Counted from the stretch's first letter, positions 51,735 to 63,853 are shown. The stretch is 64,000 nt of DNA from Entomohabitans teleogrylli (GCF_001484765.1 NZ_LLXO01000024.1:28933-92932), one strand, 5' to 3'. Notes: a model not told the origin generated them from the sequence alone. A program made the numbers and translations.

Positions 51735-52817
51735 ATGCGAATTCTGTTCATCATCGACGGGTTGCCCGGCGGCGGCGCGGAAAAAGTGGTACTCACGCTG
51801 GCGGAACAGTTTCTCCGCGAAGGGGAGCAGGTAGCGCTATTCTCTCTGCGCGATGTCTGCGACTATCCGCTGCCGCAGGGGCTGGACTACCGGGTGATCG
51901 CCGATACCTGTCGCGCGCCGTGGCGCAAGCTTACTGAGATAACGCGCCGGGCGCGTCAGTTGGATCGGGCCATCGCGCAAAGCGGTCACTTTGATTTGAT
52001 AGTCTCTCATCTCCACAAGACCGATCGTATCGTGGCGCACAGTCGCGCGCTGCGAAACCAGAATCTGTGGTTTTGCCTGCATGGGGTATTTTCCACCTCT
52101 TATCTGGGGCATCGCCGCGGTTTCGATCGCTGGCTGAAGCGCCGTAAAATTCAGCAGGTCTATCAGCAGCGCAATATCATCACCGTTTCTGATGCGGTGG
52201 GGAACGATCTGGTTGAAGCGTTCCATGTACGTCCCGCACAGCTACGCACCATCTATAACCCGTTTGATATCGACGCCATTCGTCAGGCGGCGCTGGAACC
52301 CTGCGCCATGGCCGGGCAGGATTACCTGATTCACGTCGGGCGTTTTCATACCGCCAAACGCCACGATCGTCTGATTGAAGCCTATGCGCAAAGCGGTATT
52401 GACGCGCCGCTGGTGCTGCTCGGTAAAGGAACGCCACAACAGGAACAAACACTGCGGGCGCTGGCCGCTGCCCGGGGAGTGGCAGACCGGGTCATCTTTC
52501 AGGGGTTTCATCGCAATCCGTGGCCGTGGATAAAACATGCCCGCCTGCTGGTGGTGAGTTCCGACAGCGAGGGATTTGGTAACGTGCTGGTGGAAGCGCT
52601 ATTGCTGGGTACTGCGGTAGTCAGCACCCGCTGTCCGGGCGGGCCGGCGGAAATTCTTACCGGGTCGCTGGCCAATGGGCTGTCGGACCTCAGCAGCGAA
52701 GCGTTGGCCCGGACGATGCAAAACATTTATTATCATCCCCCCGCCATTGAACCAGGCGCGCTGGAGAAGTTCAGCGTGCAAAATATCTGTATGCAATACC
52801 GGCAATTACAGAAATAG
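51735..52817 (+). CDS. wabH: GT4 transferase WabH-like (core GlcNAc transferase)
   Basis: In Klebsiella, WabH adds GlcNAc to the core galacturonate before WabN deacetylates it. The 360 residues start RILFIIDGLPGGGAEKVVLTLAEQF, with GT4 fold features HVGRFHTAKRHDRLIEAYAQSG, LLGKGTPQQEQTLRALA and the donor motif SEGFGNVLVEALLLGTAVVSTRCPGGPAEIL. It lies 3 bases after wabG in the waaQ operon. Presence of wabN in the same locus supports the assignment; the sugar itself is inferred. Confidence 0.75.
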   Translation: MRILFIIDGLPGGGAEKVVLTLAEQFLREGEQVALFSLRDVCDYPLPQGLDYRVIADTCRAPWRKLTEITRRARQLDRAIAQSGHFDLIVSHLHKTDRIVAHSRALRNQNLWFCLHGVFSTSYLGHRRGFDRWLKRRKIQQVYQQRNIITVSDAVGNDLVEAFHVRPAQLRTIYNPFDIDAIRQAALEPCAMAGQDYLIHVGRFHTAKRHDRLIEAYAQSGIDAPLVLLGKGTPQQEQTLRALAAARGVADRVIFQGFHRNPWPWIKHARLLVVSSDSEGFGNVLVEALLLGTAVVSTRCPGGPAEILTGSLANGLSDLSSEALARTMQNIYYHPPAIEPGALEKFSVQNICMQYRQLQK

Positions 52818-52855
52818 TATGCTAACAGCAGTCATTTGCTTGTGATGGATTTTAT

Positions 52856-53845
52856 ATGAACCATGCCCCTTTACTCAGTATCATCGCCGCCGTCTATAAC
52901 GGTGAGAAGTTCCTTGAGCAATTCTTCACCTGCATTCAGCAGCAGGCGCTGGAAAGTTATGAACTGATTCTGGTGAATGATGGATCTACAGACGCCAGCG
53001 TCGCCATCATGGAAGCCTGGAAAGAGAAGCTGGGCAATGTCACCATCATCGGGCAGGAAAATCAGGGCGTATCGATCGCCCGTAACACCGGCCTTGCCGC
53101 CGCCCGCGGTAAGTACCTTGCCTTTCCGGATATCGACGATCTGTTTTACCCGGATATGTATCGCACGCTGCTGGCCATAGCCGAAGAAAATCAACTGGAT
53201 GTCGCTACCTGCAATGGGCGGTATATCTATGAAGATGGCCGACCCGCACAGCCCATTTTCCCGCCTGACCGCCTGTCGTCCACACCGGTTTTAGCGGGGG
53301 ATGTCTGGCTGAAACAGGCGCTGGACTCGCGTAAGTTTCTCCACGTGACCTGGCTGAACATCTATCGCCACGCATTTATTACCGCGCATAATTTTCATTT
53401 TGAACCCGGCCTGCGCCACCAGGATATTCCCTGGACGACAGAGCTTCTGCTGGCGGCTCAGCGGGTGCAGTACACCGATAAGCCATTCTACGATTACTAC
53501 ATTCATTCTGAATCGGTTTCCCATAAGCCCGACACCGACGACACGCTTATCCGTTCCGCCCATCACTACATGAAGATTCTGGAAATGCTGGAGGTGATTA
53601 ACCAGCGCTATCCGGAAAAAGTGCGCCGCATTCCCGCCTGCCGCTGGCAGATAGCGAAAGAGGGGCTGGGGATCATTCATACCATCGATCAGATGAAGGA
53701 TGTGGAGAAAAGGCGCGGTCTGATCAGGGAGTTTTTTGACCGCGGTATCTGGCGCCTGATCTGGAAAAATGCTCATAGCCTGCGCCTGCGCTGGAGGCTG
53801 GGACGCCGCTACTTTAGATTAAAAAAAGAATTAAAATCAGGATAA
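52856..53845 (+). CDS. waaH: WaaH (YibD)-like GT2 transferase
   Basis: In E. coli, WaaH adds glucuronic acid to HepIII under phosphate limitation. This 329-residue GT2 protein shares its features: SIIAAVYNGEKFL, LVNDGSTDASV, AFPDIDDLFYPDMY (DxD region), and the distinctive GLRHQDIPWTTELLLAAQRV followed by YYIHSESVSH. It is located 38 bases after wabH instead of the E. coli yibQ-tdh position. Co-transcription with the waaQ operon would tie it to core assembly here. Donor sugar is inferred only. Confidence 0.65.
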   Translation: MNHAPLLSIIAAVYNGEKFLEQFFTCIQQQALESYELILVNDGSTDASVAIMEAWKEKLGNVTIIGQENQGVSIARNTGLAAARGKYLAFPDIDDLFYPDMYRTLLAIAEENQLDVATCNGRYIYEDGRPAQPIFPPDRLSSTPVLAGDVWLKQALDSRKFLHVTWLNIYRHAFITAHNFHFEPGLRHQDIPWTTELLLAAQRVQYTDKPFYDYYIHSESVSHKPDTDDTLIRSAHHYMKILEMLEVINQRYPEKVRRIPACRWQIAKEGLGIIHTIDQMKDVEKRRGLIREFFDRGIWRLIWKNAHSLRLRWRLGRRYFRLKKELKSG

Positions 53846-53866
53846 TAAACTTAAAAATAGACTTAA

Positions 53867-53903
53867 ACTGCCTGCCGCAGCTAAATGCAGGCAGTCTTTA
53901 ATA
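53867..53903 (+). terminator. Terminator of the waaQ operon
   Basis: ACTGCCTGC (53867-53875) and GCAGGCAGT (53887-53895) form a 9-bp stem followed by CTTTAATAT, 22 bases after the waaH-like stop. Confidence 0.75.
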
Positions 53904-54048
53904 TATAGCCTGAATATATTGTTTAACGCATTTTTCTCTCTCAGTGCCTCTTATCGGCCAAACAGCAGCGATTCTTAGCCTGGGGATAGCTTTAAACAGA
54001 TTAAATGCTTAGAATTTGGCCCGCCGATAATAAAAAACGGATATTAGC

Positions 54049-55322
54049 TTGGAATCGTTGTATACCGCTCTACTCTATCTTATCCAGCCGCTGGTTTGGG
54101 TTCGTCTTTTACTTCGTAGCCGGAAGGCCCCGGCGTACCGTAAACGCTGGGCGGAGCGCTACGGATACTGCAAAAATAAAGTTCAGCCGAATGGCATTCT
54201 GCTCCATTCGGTTTCCGTGGGTGAAACCCTTGCCGCGATTCCATTAGTGCGGGCGTTACGCCACCGTTACCCGACCCTGCCGATTACCGTTACCACCATG
54301 ACGCCAACCGGCTCTGAGCGCGTACTGTCGGCGTTTGGCAAGGATGTTCATCACGTTTATCTGCCTTACGACCTGCCCTGCGCCATGAACCGTTTTCTCA
54401 ACACGGTACGGCCCCGGCTGGTGATCGTGATGGAAACGGAGCTGTGGCCCAATATGATTAACGCCCTGCACCGGCGCCACATTCCGCTGATTGTCGCTAA
54501 CGCCCGGCTTTCCGAGCGTTCGGCGCGCGGTTATAAAAAGCTGGGCGGACTAATGCGCCGCCTGCTGAACAACATTACTCTGATTGCCGCCCAGAACAGT
54601 GAAGACGGAGAACGTTTTATTGCGCTGGGGCTCAGACGCAGCCAGTTGTCCGTGACCGGCAGCCTGAAATTTGATATCTCCGTTACTCCGGAACTGGCAG
54701 CCCGGGCAATTACCCTGCGCCGCCAGTGGGCGCCACATCGTAAAGTGTGGATTGCCACCAGCACTCATGACGGCGAAGAGGCGATTATCCTCGACGCTCA
54801 CCGCAAACTGCTGGCCAGCTTCCCGGATCTACTGCTGATTCTGGTACCCCGTCACCCCGAACGCTTCAGCGACGCGCAGCAACTGGTACGCAAGGAAGGC
54901 TTCAGTTATACCCTGCGCAGCAGCGGTGAAATCCCGTCGGCCAGCACTCAGGTCGTCGTCGGCGATACCATGGGGGAGCTGATGCTGCTGTACGGTATTG
55001 CCGACCTGGCTTTCGTGGGCGGCAGCCTGGTCGAGCGCGGCGGCCACAACCCACTGGAACCGGCGGCGCACGCTATCCCGGTGCTGATGGGGCCATATAC
55101 TTTCAACTTTAAAGATATTTGCGCTCGCCTGCAGGCGGCGGACGGGCTAATCACCGTCACCGACGCGGATTCGCTGGTGAAAGAAGTTTCCACATTACTC
55201 ACCGATGAAGATTACCGTCTCTGGTACGGCCGGCATGCCGTTGAAGTCCTGCACCAGAACCAGGGGGCGCTGCAGCGCCTGCTCCAGTTGCTCGAACCCT
55301 ATCTGCCGCCGCGAGGTCACTG

Positions 55323-55323
<1 letters not shown>
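54049..55323 (+). CDS. waaA: Kdo transferase WaaA
   Basis: GT30 inner-membrane enzyme adding two Kdo residues to the lipid A precursor lipid IVA; essential. It has 424 residues (425 in E. coli). The N-terminal anchor helix [18 protein letters not shown] is followed by [18 protein letters not shown] with the catalytic Glu. The donor half has [46 protein letters not shown]. The start is TTG (MESLYTAL). waaE overlaps its stop (TGATG, 3 bases shared). Confidence 0.95.
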
Positions 55324-56584
<1,261 letters not shown>

Positions 56585-57394
56585 TTAGCGCTGGCAGCGG
56601 CGGCAATAAAACGTCCGTCGCTGGCCGTGTTTTGTCGCCAGGACTGGCGCGCCGCATGCCCGACAGGGCTCCCCCTCACGTCCGTAAACCTGTAGCTCCT
56701 GGGCGAAATAACCCGGCTTGCCATCGCTCTGCAAAAAATCCTTCAGGGTAGTTCCCCCCTGTTCAATCGATCGTAACAGCACGGCCTTGATCGCCTGTAC
56801 CAACAGTTCGCACTCCTGCTTCGACAGGGAACTGGCGGCCCGATCGGGATGGATCCCGGCGGCGAACAGCGATTCGCTGGCATAAATATTACCGACGCCG
56901 ACCACCAGTTTGTTATCCATCAGCCAGGGCTTAATCGCCAGGCGCTTTTTAGCGCATTTTTCATGCAGATAGTCGGCATTGAAATCGTCGCTGAGCGGTT
57001 CCGGCCCGAGGTGCGCCAACACATTGTGTCCCTGCAACTCCCGGGTCCACAGCCAGGCGCCAAAGCGGCGCGGATCGGTGTAGCGCAGCACTTTGCCGTT
57101 GCTCATCACCAAATCGACGTGATCGTGTTTTTCGGCAGGCTGTTCATACGGGAGGATACGCAGGCTACCGGACATACCAAGATGGATAATGATCCAGCCA
57201 TCCGGCAGTTCCAGCAGCAGATATTTAGCCCGACGCTGTACGCTCAGTACCGGTTTGTCGCTCAACGCGTGGATCTCCGCAGAGACCGGCCAGCGCAGGC
57301 GGCCATTCCGCACCACGGCGTGCAAAATGGTCTCGCCGACCAGATGCGGTTCGATCCCGCGTCGGCTGGTTTCCACTTCTGGTAATTCTGGCAT
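56585..57394 (-). CDS. mutM: Formamidopyrimidine-DNA glycosylase (Fpg)
   Basis: Base-excision enzyme removing 8-oxoguanine and FapyG, with AP-lyase activity. It has 269 residues, as in E. coli. After Met removal the catalytic N-terminal Pro is followed by Glu ([12 protein letters not shown]). The catalytic Lys lies in [10 protein letters not shown], and the C-terminal zinc finger has CRACGAP...FYCRRCQR. The ATG at 57392-57394 is chosen for the PELPEVE start; ten upstream codons are rejected. It follows the rpmB-rpmG genes on the same strand but beyond a terminator. Confidence 0.98.
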   Translation of the reverse strand: MPELPEVETSRRGIEPHLVGETILHAVVRNGRLRWPVSAEIHALSDKPVLSVQRRAKYLLLELPDGWIIIHLGMSGSLRILPYEQPAEKHDHVDLVMSNGKVLRYTDPRRFGAWLWTRELQGHNVLAHLGPEPLSDDFNADYLHEKCAKKRLAIKPWLMDNKLVVGVGNIYASESLFAAGIHPDRAASSLSKQECELLVQAIKAVLLRSIEQGGTTLKDFLQSDGKPGYFAQELQVYGREGEPCRACGAPVLATKHGQRRTFYCRRCQR

Positions 57395-57458
57395 GGCTCC
57401 TCCCTTGTCTGTGTTTGCTGCCATCGTCCACCGCCATGATATGGGGACGTTCTGAAAA

Positions 57459-57485
57459 CAAAAAACCCCGCCGGAGCGGGGTTTT
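57459..57485. terminator. Terminator downstream of rpmG
   Basis: CCCCGC (57466-57471), loop CGGA, GCGGGG (57476-57481), with A6 on the left and T4 on the right. It terminates rpmB-rpmG before mutM. Confidence 0.88.
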
Positions 57486-57501
57486 CAGACAGAAGCCAGA
57501 A

Positions 57502-57672
<171 letters not shown>

Positions 57673-57680
57673 TTATCTCC

Positions 57681-57938
<258 letters not shown>

Positions 57939-58131
57939 TTAGCTCGAGCTTCGTATAGGGTATTGGCGCCTCGTCAGGCCTGCTGGCCTGGTCTGGCGGT
58001 TCATTGTGAACTCGCGATGCCAGGCCCAAATGCCAAACCCGAGATTCTCAAAGGTGGCGTAGTATACGCTGAGTAAGGCATGTGCTCAAGTCCCGGACAA
58101 ACAAAGATCCCGGTGGATCGCCTGTTTTGGC

Positions 58132-58803
58132 CTAAATCCAGCCTCGTTCAGCAAATGAAACGCTCTCTCCATGGCCGATAACCAGGTGGTCGAGCACCCG
58201 AATGTCCATAAACTGGCAGCTACGCATAATACGATCGGTAATCGCCCGGTCGGCGCGGCTGGGCTCCGCTTTTCCGGAAGGATGGTTATGGGCCAGAATC
58301 ACCGCCGCCGCATTGCGTTTCATCGCTTCGCGGACAATCTCCCGGGGATGTACCTCTACGTGCGCCAGCGTGCCGGAAAACATCCGGCTATGAGAGATAA
58401 CCCGATTCTGATTATCGAGAAAGATCACCATAAAAACCTCGCGCTCTTCATCCGCCAGTTGGCTAAACAAAAAATCGCGGGTCATTTCCGGGCTGAGCAA
58501 CGTTTTTTCTTCCGCTATCTGGCAGGAAAAATAGCGCCGCGCCAGCTCCGCGATAGCGCATAGTTGGGCATACTTCGCCAGGCCAATACCGCCAACCTCG
58601 CGAAAGTCGTCCAGACTGGCGCTCAGTAACTGGCGCAGACTTCCGAAATGGCGGATTAACTGGTGCGCAAACACCAGTACATGCACACCGGGTTTGCCGG
58701 TGCGCAGAAAAATCGCCAACAGTTCTACATCCGACAATGCCCTGGGCCCCAGTTCCAGCAACTTCTCCCGCGGCGGCATACCCAGCTCTTCACTCCATTC
58801 CAT
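58132..58803 (-). CDS. radC: RadC-family JAB-domain protein
   Basis: A 223-residue protein once linked to DNA repair, though that role is not established. An N-terminal helix-hairpin-helix region (about 1-95, with [15 protein letters not shown]) is followed by the JAB1/MPN-like metalloprotein domain. The latter carries the metal motif [18 protein letters not shown] near 172. The ATG at 58801-58803 follows CAGGGAGGT; 12 upstream codons are rejected. It is divergent from coaBC. Confidence 0.95.
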   Translation of the reverse strand: MEWSEELGMPPREKLLELGPRALSDVELLAIFLRTGKPGVHVLVFAHQLIRHFGSLRQLLSASLDDFREVGGIGLAKYAQLCAIAELARRYFSCQIAEEKTLLSPEMTRDFLFSQLADEEREVFMVIFLDNQNRVISHSRMFSGTLAHVEVHPREIVREAMKRNAAAVILAHNHPSGKAEPSRADRAITDRIMRSCQFMDIRVLDHLVIGHGESVSFAERGWI

Positions 58804-58975
58804 TGCGCACCTCCCTGTCCGTTTACCATATCCTGACACAACGTATTAAAGGAAACGACTGTCGCGACAACAGGTTGCGTAACGCCTCGCAAACTCCTTA
58901 TCGCCCGGCGCCACAACGCCGCAAGGATTATGATAAAATCTCCGCCCAGTGACGCCAGCAAACAGGAAAAGAGCG

Positions 58976-60190
58976 ATGACGGGCCTTGCCGGTAAAAAAA
59001 TTGTTCTGGGCATCAGCGGCGGTATCGCCGCCTACAAAGCGCCAGAATTAGTACGCCGCCTGCGCGATCGGGGGGCTGACGTCCGGGTCGCAATGACCGA
59101 CGCGGCTAAAGCATTTATTACTCCCCTGAGTTTACAGGCCGTATCCGGTTACCCTGTTTCCGACAGTCTGCTGGATCCCGCGGCTGAAGCCGCCATGGGC
59201 CATATCGAGCTGGGAAAGTGGGCCGATTTAGTCATTCTGGCCCCCGCAACGGCCGATCTTATCGCGCGAATCGCCGCAGGCATGGCCAACGATCTGGTGA
59301 GCACCATTTGCCTGGCCACGCCGTCTCCGGTCGCCGTCGTACCGGCCATGAACCAGCAAATGTACCGGGCCGCGGCAACCCAGCATAACCTTGGCACCCT
59401 GGCCAGCCGCGGGCTGCTTATCTGGGGTCCGGACAGCGGCAGTCAGGCCTGTGGCGATGTTGGCCCCGGGCGGATGCTCGATCCGCTGACGATTGTCGAG
59501 ATGGCGGCACAGCACTTTGCCCCGGTCAAAGATTTGCAACATCTCAACATCATGATAACCGCTGGTCCTACCCGCGAGCCGCTGGATCCGGTTCGCTATA
59601 TCACTAACCACAGTTCCGGTAAAATGGGGTTCGCGATTGCCGCCGCCGCCGCCGCGCGGGGCGCCAGTGTCACGCTGGTGGCCGGGCCGGTCGCCCTGCC
59701 TACGCCGCCGTGGGTAAAACGTATTGATGTAACCACTGCGCTGGAAATGGAAGCCGCCGTGCAGCAACAGGTTCAGCAGCAGCATATTTTTATTGGCTGC
59801 GCCGCGGTAGCGGATTACCGCGCCCGGCAAGTCGCTGATGAGAAAATAAAAAAGCAAGGCGATGAATTAACAATAAAAATGGTTAAAAATCCGGATATCG
59901 TCGCCGGCGTTGCCGCCCTGACCGATCGCCGCCCCTATGTGGTCGGGTTTGCCGCGGAAACAAATAATGTGGAAGAATATGCCCGGCAAAAGCGCGCCAA
60001 AAAGCAGCTTGATCTGATCTGCGCCAACGATGTTTCTCAGACTGGTCAGGGCTTTAACAGCGACAGCAACGCATTGCACCTTTTCTGGCAGGAAGGAGAA
60101 AAAGTCTTACCGCTTACGCAGAAGGCACTCCTTGGCCATCTATTACTGGACGAGATAGTTACCCGTTATGATGAAAAAAATCGACGTTAA
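58976..60190 (+). CDS. coaBC: Bifunctional phosphopantothenoylcysteine decarboxylase / phosphopantothenate-cysteine ligase
   Basis: Two consecutive CoA-synthesis steps in one protein (formerly Dfp). The 404 residues start [20 protein letters not shown], the FMN-binding CoaC half. Substrate and catalytic motifs [12 protein letters not shown] and [13 protein letters not shown] follow, with the active-site Cys in QACGD. The CoaB half begins near 190 ([28 protein letters not shown]) and contains [11 protein letters not shown] and KMVKNPDIV. The ATG at 58976 follows AGGAAAAGAG. A GTG nine codons upstream is rejected. The end overlaps dut by 23 bases. Confidence 0.97.
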   Translation: MTGLAGKKIVLGISGGIAAYKAPELVRRLRDRGADVRVAMTDAAKAFITPLSLQAVSGYPVSDSLLDPAAEAAMGHIELGKWADLVILAPATADLIARIAAGMANDLVSTICLATPSPVAVVPAMNQQMYRAAATQHNLGTLASRGLLIWGPDSGSQACGDVGPGRMLDPLTIVEMAAQHFAPVKDLQHLNIMITAGPTREPLDPVRYITNHSSGKMGFAIAAAAAARGASVTLVAGPVALPTPPWVKRIDVTTALEMEAAVQQQVQQQHIFIGCAAVADYRARQVADEKIKKQGDELTIKMVKNPDIVAGVAALTDRRPYVVGFAAETNNVEEYARQKRAKKQLDLICANDVSQTGQGFNSDSNALHLFWQEGEKVLPLTQKALLGHLLLDEIVTRYDEKNRR

Positions 60191-60626
60191 GATTCTGGAC
60201 CCGCGCGTGGGCCAGCAGTTTCCGCTGCCGACCTATGCCACTCATGGCTCGGCAGGTCTCGATCTGCGCGCCTGTCTGGATAACGCCGTGACGCTGGCGC
60301 CGGGGGAAACCACCTTGCTGCCGACCGGTCTGGCGATTCACATTGCCGATACATCGCTGGCCGCGGTTATTCTGCCCCGCTCCGGGCTGGGCCACAAACA
60401 TGGCATTGTGTTGGGTAACCTGGTCGGACTTATCGACTCCGATTATCAGGGCCAGTTGATGGTATCCGTCTGGAACCGCGGCAACACCACGTTCACCATT
60501 GAACCCGGTGAGCGCGTCGCTCAAATGGTCTTTGTTCCGGTGGTCCAGGCTGAATTCAATCTGGTAGAAGAATTCGATGTAACCGATCGCGGGGAAGGCG
60601 GTTTCGGCCACTCCGGCCGTCAGTAA
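60168..60626 (+). CDS. dut: dUTP diphosphatase
   Basis: Homotrimeric enzyme hydrolysing dUTP to dUMP, preventing uracil incorporation and feeding dTMP synthesis. The 152 residues hold the five dUTPase motifs: [40 protein letters not shown], and the C-terminal [11 protein letters not shown] that closes the active site. The start lies 23 bases inside coaBC, the overlap seen in E. coli, so expression is coupled. slmA follows after a 127-bp gap. Confidence 0.97.
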   Translation: MMKKIDVKILDPRVGQQFPLPTYATHGSAGLDLRACLDNAVTLAPGETTLLPTGLAIHIADTSLAAVILPRSGLGHKHGIVLGNLVGLIDSDYQGQLMVSVWNRGNTTFTIEPGERVAQMVFVPVVQAEFNLVEEFDVTDRGEGGFGHSGRQ

Positions 60627-60753
60627 GCCCGATATTTCGGACGCACCTCTGTAGCGTTATAACATTAATAATGACGCGGGCCATACGGCTTGCGGACGTT
60701 ATGTGGGTGCGCGCCTGACTGACACAGCGTTTATTTCAGGGGTATTTTAAAAC

Positions 60754-61350
60754 ATGGCAGAAAAACAAACGGCGAAAAGGAACCGTCGCGAGGAAATACT
60801 TCAGTCTCTGGCCCAAATGCTGGAATCCAGTGATGGAAGCCAGCGGATCACCACCGCCAAACTGGCGGCCTCGGTTGGCGTTTCTGAAGCCGCGCTGTAC
60901 CGGCATTTTCCCAGTAAGACGCGGATGTTCGACAGTCTGATTGAATTTATCGAAGACAGTCTGACCAGCCGCATCAATCTGATTCTGAAGGATGAAAAAG
61001 ACACCGCCAATCGGCTGCGTCTTATTGTCCTGCTGATTCTTGGATTCGGCGAGCGTAACCCGGGTTTGACGCGCATCCTGACCGGCCACGCGCTGATGTT
61101 CGAACAGGATCGCCTGCAGGGGCGTATCAATCAGCTGTTTGAACGCATTGAAGCGCAGCTCCGCCAGGTACTGCGGGAAAGGAAAATGCGCGAAGGCGAA
61201 GGTTTTACTAACGATGAAACGCTGTTAGCCAGCCAGATCCTGGCGTTTTGCGAAGGGATGCTTTCCCGCTTCGTACGCACGGAATTCCGCTACCGGCCCA
61301 CGGACGAGTTCGAAATCCGCTGGCCGCTGATCTCCGCCCAGCTGCAATAA
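60754..61350 (+). CDS. slmA: Nucleoid-occlusion factor SlmA
   Basis: TetR-family DNA-binding protein that, bound to SBS sites across the chromosome, disrupts FtsZ polymers over the nucleoid. It has 198 residues, as in E. coli. The N-terminal helix-turn-helix ([28 protein letters not shown]) lies at about 28-55, followed by the helical dimer and FtsZ-binding domain. It is convergent with pyrE, separated by a 39-bp gap with a small hairpin. Confidence 0.97.
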   Translation: MAEKQTAKRNRREEILQSLAQMLESSDGSQRITTAKLAASVGVSEAALYRHFPSKTRMFDSLIEFIEDSLTSRINLILKDEKDTANRLRLIVLLILGFGERNPGLTRILTGHALMFEQDRLQGRINQLFERIEAQLRQVLRERKMREGEGFTNDETLLASQILAFCEGMLSRFVRTEFRYRPTDEFEIRWPLISAQLQ

Positions 61351-61352
61351 TA

Positions 61353-61372
61353 AGCCACCCGTACAGGTGGCT
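61353..61372. terminator. Hairpin between slmA and pyrE
   Basis: AGCCACC (61353-61359) pairs with GGTGGCT (61366-61372). The minus-strand side is followed by TTATTATT, so it fits pyrE termination better than slmA. Confidence 0.5.
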
Positions 61373-61389
61373 GTCCGCTTAGCGAGCTT

Positions 61390-62031
61390 TTACACCCCAT
61401 AAGTCTGGCGATACTGGCGCACTGCCGCCAGATGATCGGCCATTTCCGGTTTCTCTTCCAGGTAGCGAATCAGATCGTTCAGCGTGATGATAGAAATCAC
61501 GGTGCAACCGTAGTCACGCTCCACTTCCTGAATCGCGGATAGTTCGCCGCGGCCGCGCTCCTGGCGATCGAGGGAAATCAGTACGCCGGCCAGCGTCGCG
61601 CCATGCGCCTGAATGATCTCCATGGATTCACGGATCGCCGTACCGGCGGTTATCACGTCATCAACCAGCATTACGCGCCCTTCCAGCGCACTGCCGACCA
61701 GATTTCCGCCTTCGCCGTGATCTTTCGCCTCTTTGCGGTTAAAGCAGTAAGGCACATCCCGCTCATGATGTTCCGCCAGCGCGACCGCGGTAGTGGTGGC
61801 AATGGGAATCCCTTTATACGCTGGCCCGAACAGCAGATCGAAATCAATACCGGAATCCGTCAGCGCAGCGGCGTAAAACTGCCCCAGCAGCGCCAGATCG
61901 CGCCCGGTATTGAACAGCCCGGCGTTAAAGAAATAGGGACTGATACGCCCGGATTTCAGGGTAAATTCGCCGAACTTTAACACCTGCTTGTTAAGCGCAA
62001 ATTCAATAAACTGGCGCTGATACGGTTTCAT
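61390..62031 (-). CDS. pyrE: Orotate phosphoribosyltransferase
   Basis: Joins orotate and PRPP to orotidine-5'-phosphate in pyrimidine synthesis. It has 213 residues, as in E. coli. The PRPP-binding motif [16 protein letters not shown] lies near 120-135, the flexible catalytic loop [11 protein letters not shown] near 100, and the start [13 protein letters not shown] near the N-terminus. The ATG at 62029-62031 matches. It is downstream of rph, with attenuator and leader hairpin in the gap. In E. coli its attenuation senses UTP through coupled rph translation. Confidence 0.97.
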   Translation of the reverse strand: MKPYQRQFIEFALNKQVLKFGEFTLKSGRISPYFFNAGLFNTGRDLALLGQFYAAALTDSGIDFDLLFGPAYKGIPIATTTAVALAEHHERDVPYCFNRKEAKDHGEGGNLVGSALEGRVMLVDDVITAGTAIRESMEIIQAHGATLAGVLISLDRQERGRGELSAIQEVERDYGCTVISIITLNDLIRYLEEKPEMADHLAAVRQYRQTYGV

Positions 62032-62068
62032 GGATTCGCTCCTCATCATCTCACTACGGTTATGCAAA

Positions 62069-62109
62069 ATACCTCGCGCAGCGCCTGACGCGGGAACGGC
62101 GCGAGGTAT
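62069..62109 (-). promoter_or_regulatory. Long hairpin in the pyrE leader
   Basis: ATACCTCGCGC (62069-62079) and GCGCGAGGTAT (62099-62109) form an 11-bp perfect stem with a 19-base GC-rich loop. It lies between the attenuator and the pyrE start, within the 5' leader. It ends 38 bases before the start codon. Its function is unknown; it could stabilise the processed pyrE mRNA or mark a processing site. Confidence 0.55.
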
Positions 62110-62114
62110 ACCGC

Positions 62115-62140
62115 ATAAAAAAGGCGACTCACTGGTCGCC
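62115..62140 (-). terminator. pyrE attenuator
   Basis: On the minus strand GGCGAC, loop CAGTGA, GTCGCC is followed by six T and ATGC. It is 10 bases past the rph stop and matches the position and sequence of the E. coli pyrE attenuator, where translating ribosomes near the rph end prevent termination when UTP is low. Confidence 0.88.
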
Positions 62141-62149
62141 TTAAATGGG

Positions 62150-62866
62150 TTAACTGTTTAGCGCCGCTTTTTGCGATGCGACGATTGATTCAATGCCTCC
62201 GCGGGCCAGCGCCAGCAGAGCCAGCAGCTCTTCATGGGTGAAAGGCTCGCCTTCCGCGGTGCCCTGCACTTCAATCATCCGCCCGTCTTCCGTCATCACC
62301 ACATTCATATCGGTTTCCGCGGCAGAGTCTTCAACATACTCCAGATCGCAGACCGCTTCGCCATTCACAATCCCCACGGAAACGGCGGCGACCATACCCT
62401 TCATTGGGTTGGTTTTCAGTTTACCGGCGGCAGCCAGACCGGCGAGGGCATCAGCCAGCGCCACACAGGCGCCAGTAATTGATGCAGTACGCGTGCCGCC
62501 ATCGGCCTGAATGACATCGCAGTCCAGCGTAATGGTGAACTCGCCAAGCGCCTTTAAATCCACGGCGGCGCGCAGCGCGCGGGCGATAAGGCGCTGAATT
62601 TCCATGGTACGGCCGCCCTGTTTACCTTTCGCGGCTTCACGGGCATTACGGGTATGGGTGGATCGTGGCAACATGCCGTATTCGGCAGTGATCCATCCCT
62701 GGCCCTGGCCTTTCAGAAAACGCGGAACACCCTCTTCAACGGTGGCGGTGCACAGCACTTTAGTCTCTCCGAACTCGACCAGCACGGAGCCTTCTGCGTG
62801 TTTAGTATAATGACGAGTCAGGGTAACCGGACGAACCTGAGTAGCGCTACGGCCTGCTGGACGCAT
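62150..62866 (-). CDS. rph: Ribonuclease PH, full-length
   Basis: Phosphorolytic 3'-5' exoribonuclease trimming tRNA precursors. It has 238 residues with the complete C-terminus ([11 protein letters not shown]), unlike the frameshifted rph-1 allele of E. coli K-12. RNase PH motifs [27 protein letters not shown], and the [17 protein letters not shown] phosphate/RNA site are present. It is the leader gene of the rph-pyrE operon and divergent from yicC. Confidence 0.97.
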   Translation of the reverse strand: MRPAGRSATQVRPVTLTRHYTKHAEGSVLVEFGETKVLCTATVEEGVPRFLKGQGQGWITAEYGMLPRSTHTRNAREAAKGKQGGRTMEIQRLIARALRAAVDLKALGEFTITLDCDVIQADGGTRTASITGACVALADALAGLAAAGKLKTNPMKGMVAAVSVGIVNGEAVCDLEYVEDSAAETDMNVVMTEDGRMIEVQGTAEGEPFTHEELLALLALARGGIESIVASQKAALNS

Positions 62867-62989
62867 GATAATTCTCCTGCCAGAAACGAGTGTGGCTGCG
62901 CATTATACGGACTTCACTCGCTTATGCCTATCCTGGCAGGGCCAGCGTGGCTATAATCCCTTCATCCATCTCTGAAAACGGGTATCACT

Positions 62990-63853
62990 ATGATCCGTAG
63001 TATGACCGCCTACGCCCGGCGAGAAGTTAAGGGTAAGTGGGGAAGCGCCGCCTGGGAGCTCCGTTCCGTCAACCAACGTTATCTGGAAACCTATCTGCGC
63101 CTGCCAGAGCAATTCCGCAGCCTGGAGCCCGTCGCCCGCGAGCGCATTCGCAGCCGCCTGACGCGCGGGAAAATTGAGTGCAACCTGCGCTTTGAACCGG
63201 ATGCCAGCGCCCAGGGTACGTTGATCCTCAATGAAAAGCTGGCGAAACAGTTGGTTGAGGCCGCTAACTGGGTGAAATTGCAGAGTGACGAAGGGGAAAT
63301 TAACCCGGTAGATATTCTGCGCTGGCCCGGAGTGATGTCGGCTCAGGAGCAGGATCTGGACGCCATTACCGCAGAGATTCTCGCGGCGCTGGACGGCGCT
63401 CTGGATGATTTTATCGCCGCCCGGGAGCGTGAAGGCCAGGCGCTGAAAGCGTTGATTGAACAACGGCTGGAAGGCGTCAGTGCGGAAGTGGTGAAAGTCC
63501 GCGCCCGAATGCCGGAGATTCTGGTCTGGCAGCGCGAACGGTTACTCAGCAGACTCGAAGAAGCGCAGGTGCAACTGGAGAATAACCGCCTGGAGCAGGA
63601 GCTGGTTCTGCTGGCCCAGCGTATCGACGTCGCCGAAGAGCTGGATCGCCTGGAAGCCCATGTCAAAGAGACCTGGAACATCCTGAAGAAGAAAGAAGCG
63701 GTAGGCCGCCGCCTCGACTTTATGATGCAGGAGTTTAACCGCGAATCGAATACTCTGGCATCAAAGTCTATCAATACCGAAGTGACCAATTCTGCTATTG
63801 AGCTGAAGGTATTGATTGAACAGATGCGCGAGCAGATTCAAAACATCGAGTAA
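62990..63853 (+). CDS. yicC: YicC-family endoribonuclease
   Basis: A conserved protein, 287 residues as in E. coli. Recent work assigns the family an endoribonuclease role in RNA turnover, including decay of small RNAs. The sequence starts MIRSMTAYARREVKG and has SVNQRYLETYLRLPEQFR. A central Arg/Glu-rich helical part is followed by the conserved C-terminus GRRLDFMMQEFNRESNTLASKSINTEVTNSAIELKVLIEQMREQIQNIE. It is divergent from rph. A terminator follows, and beyond it lies sequence that looks unrelated to the core chromosome. Confidence 0.95.
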   Translation: MIRSMTAYARREVKGKWGSAAWELRSVNQRYLETYLRLPEQFRSLEPVARERIRSRLTRGKIECNLRFEPDASAQGTLILNEKLAKQLVEAANWVKLQSDEGEINPVDILRWPGVMSAQEQDLDAITAEILAALDGALDDFIAAREREGQALKALIEQRLEGVSAEVVKVRARMPEILVWQRERLLSRLEEAQVQLENNRLEQELVLLAQRIDVAEELDRLEAHVKETWNILKKKEAVGRRLDFMMQEFNRESNTLASKSINTEVTNSAIELKVLIEQMREQIQNIE

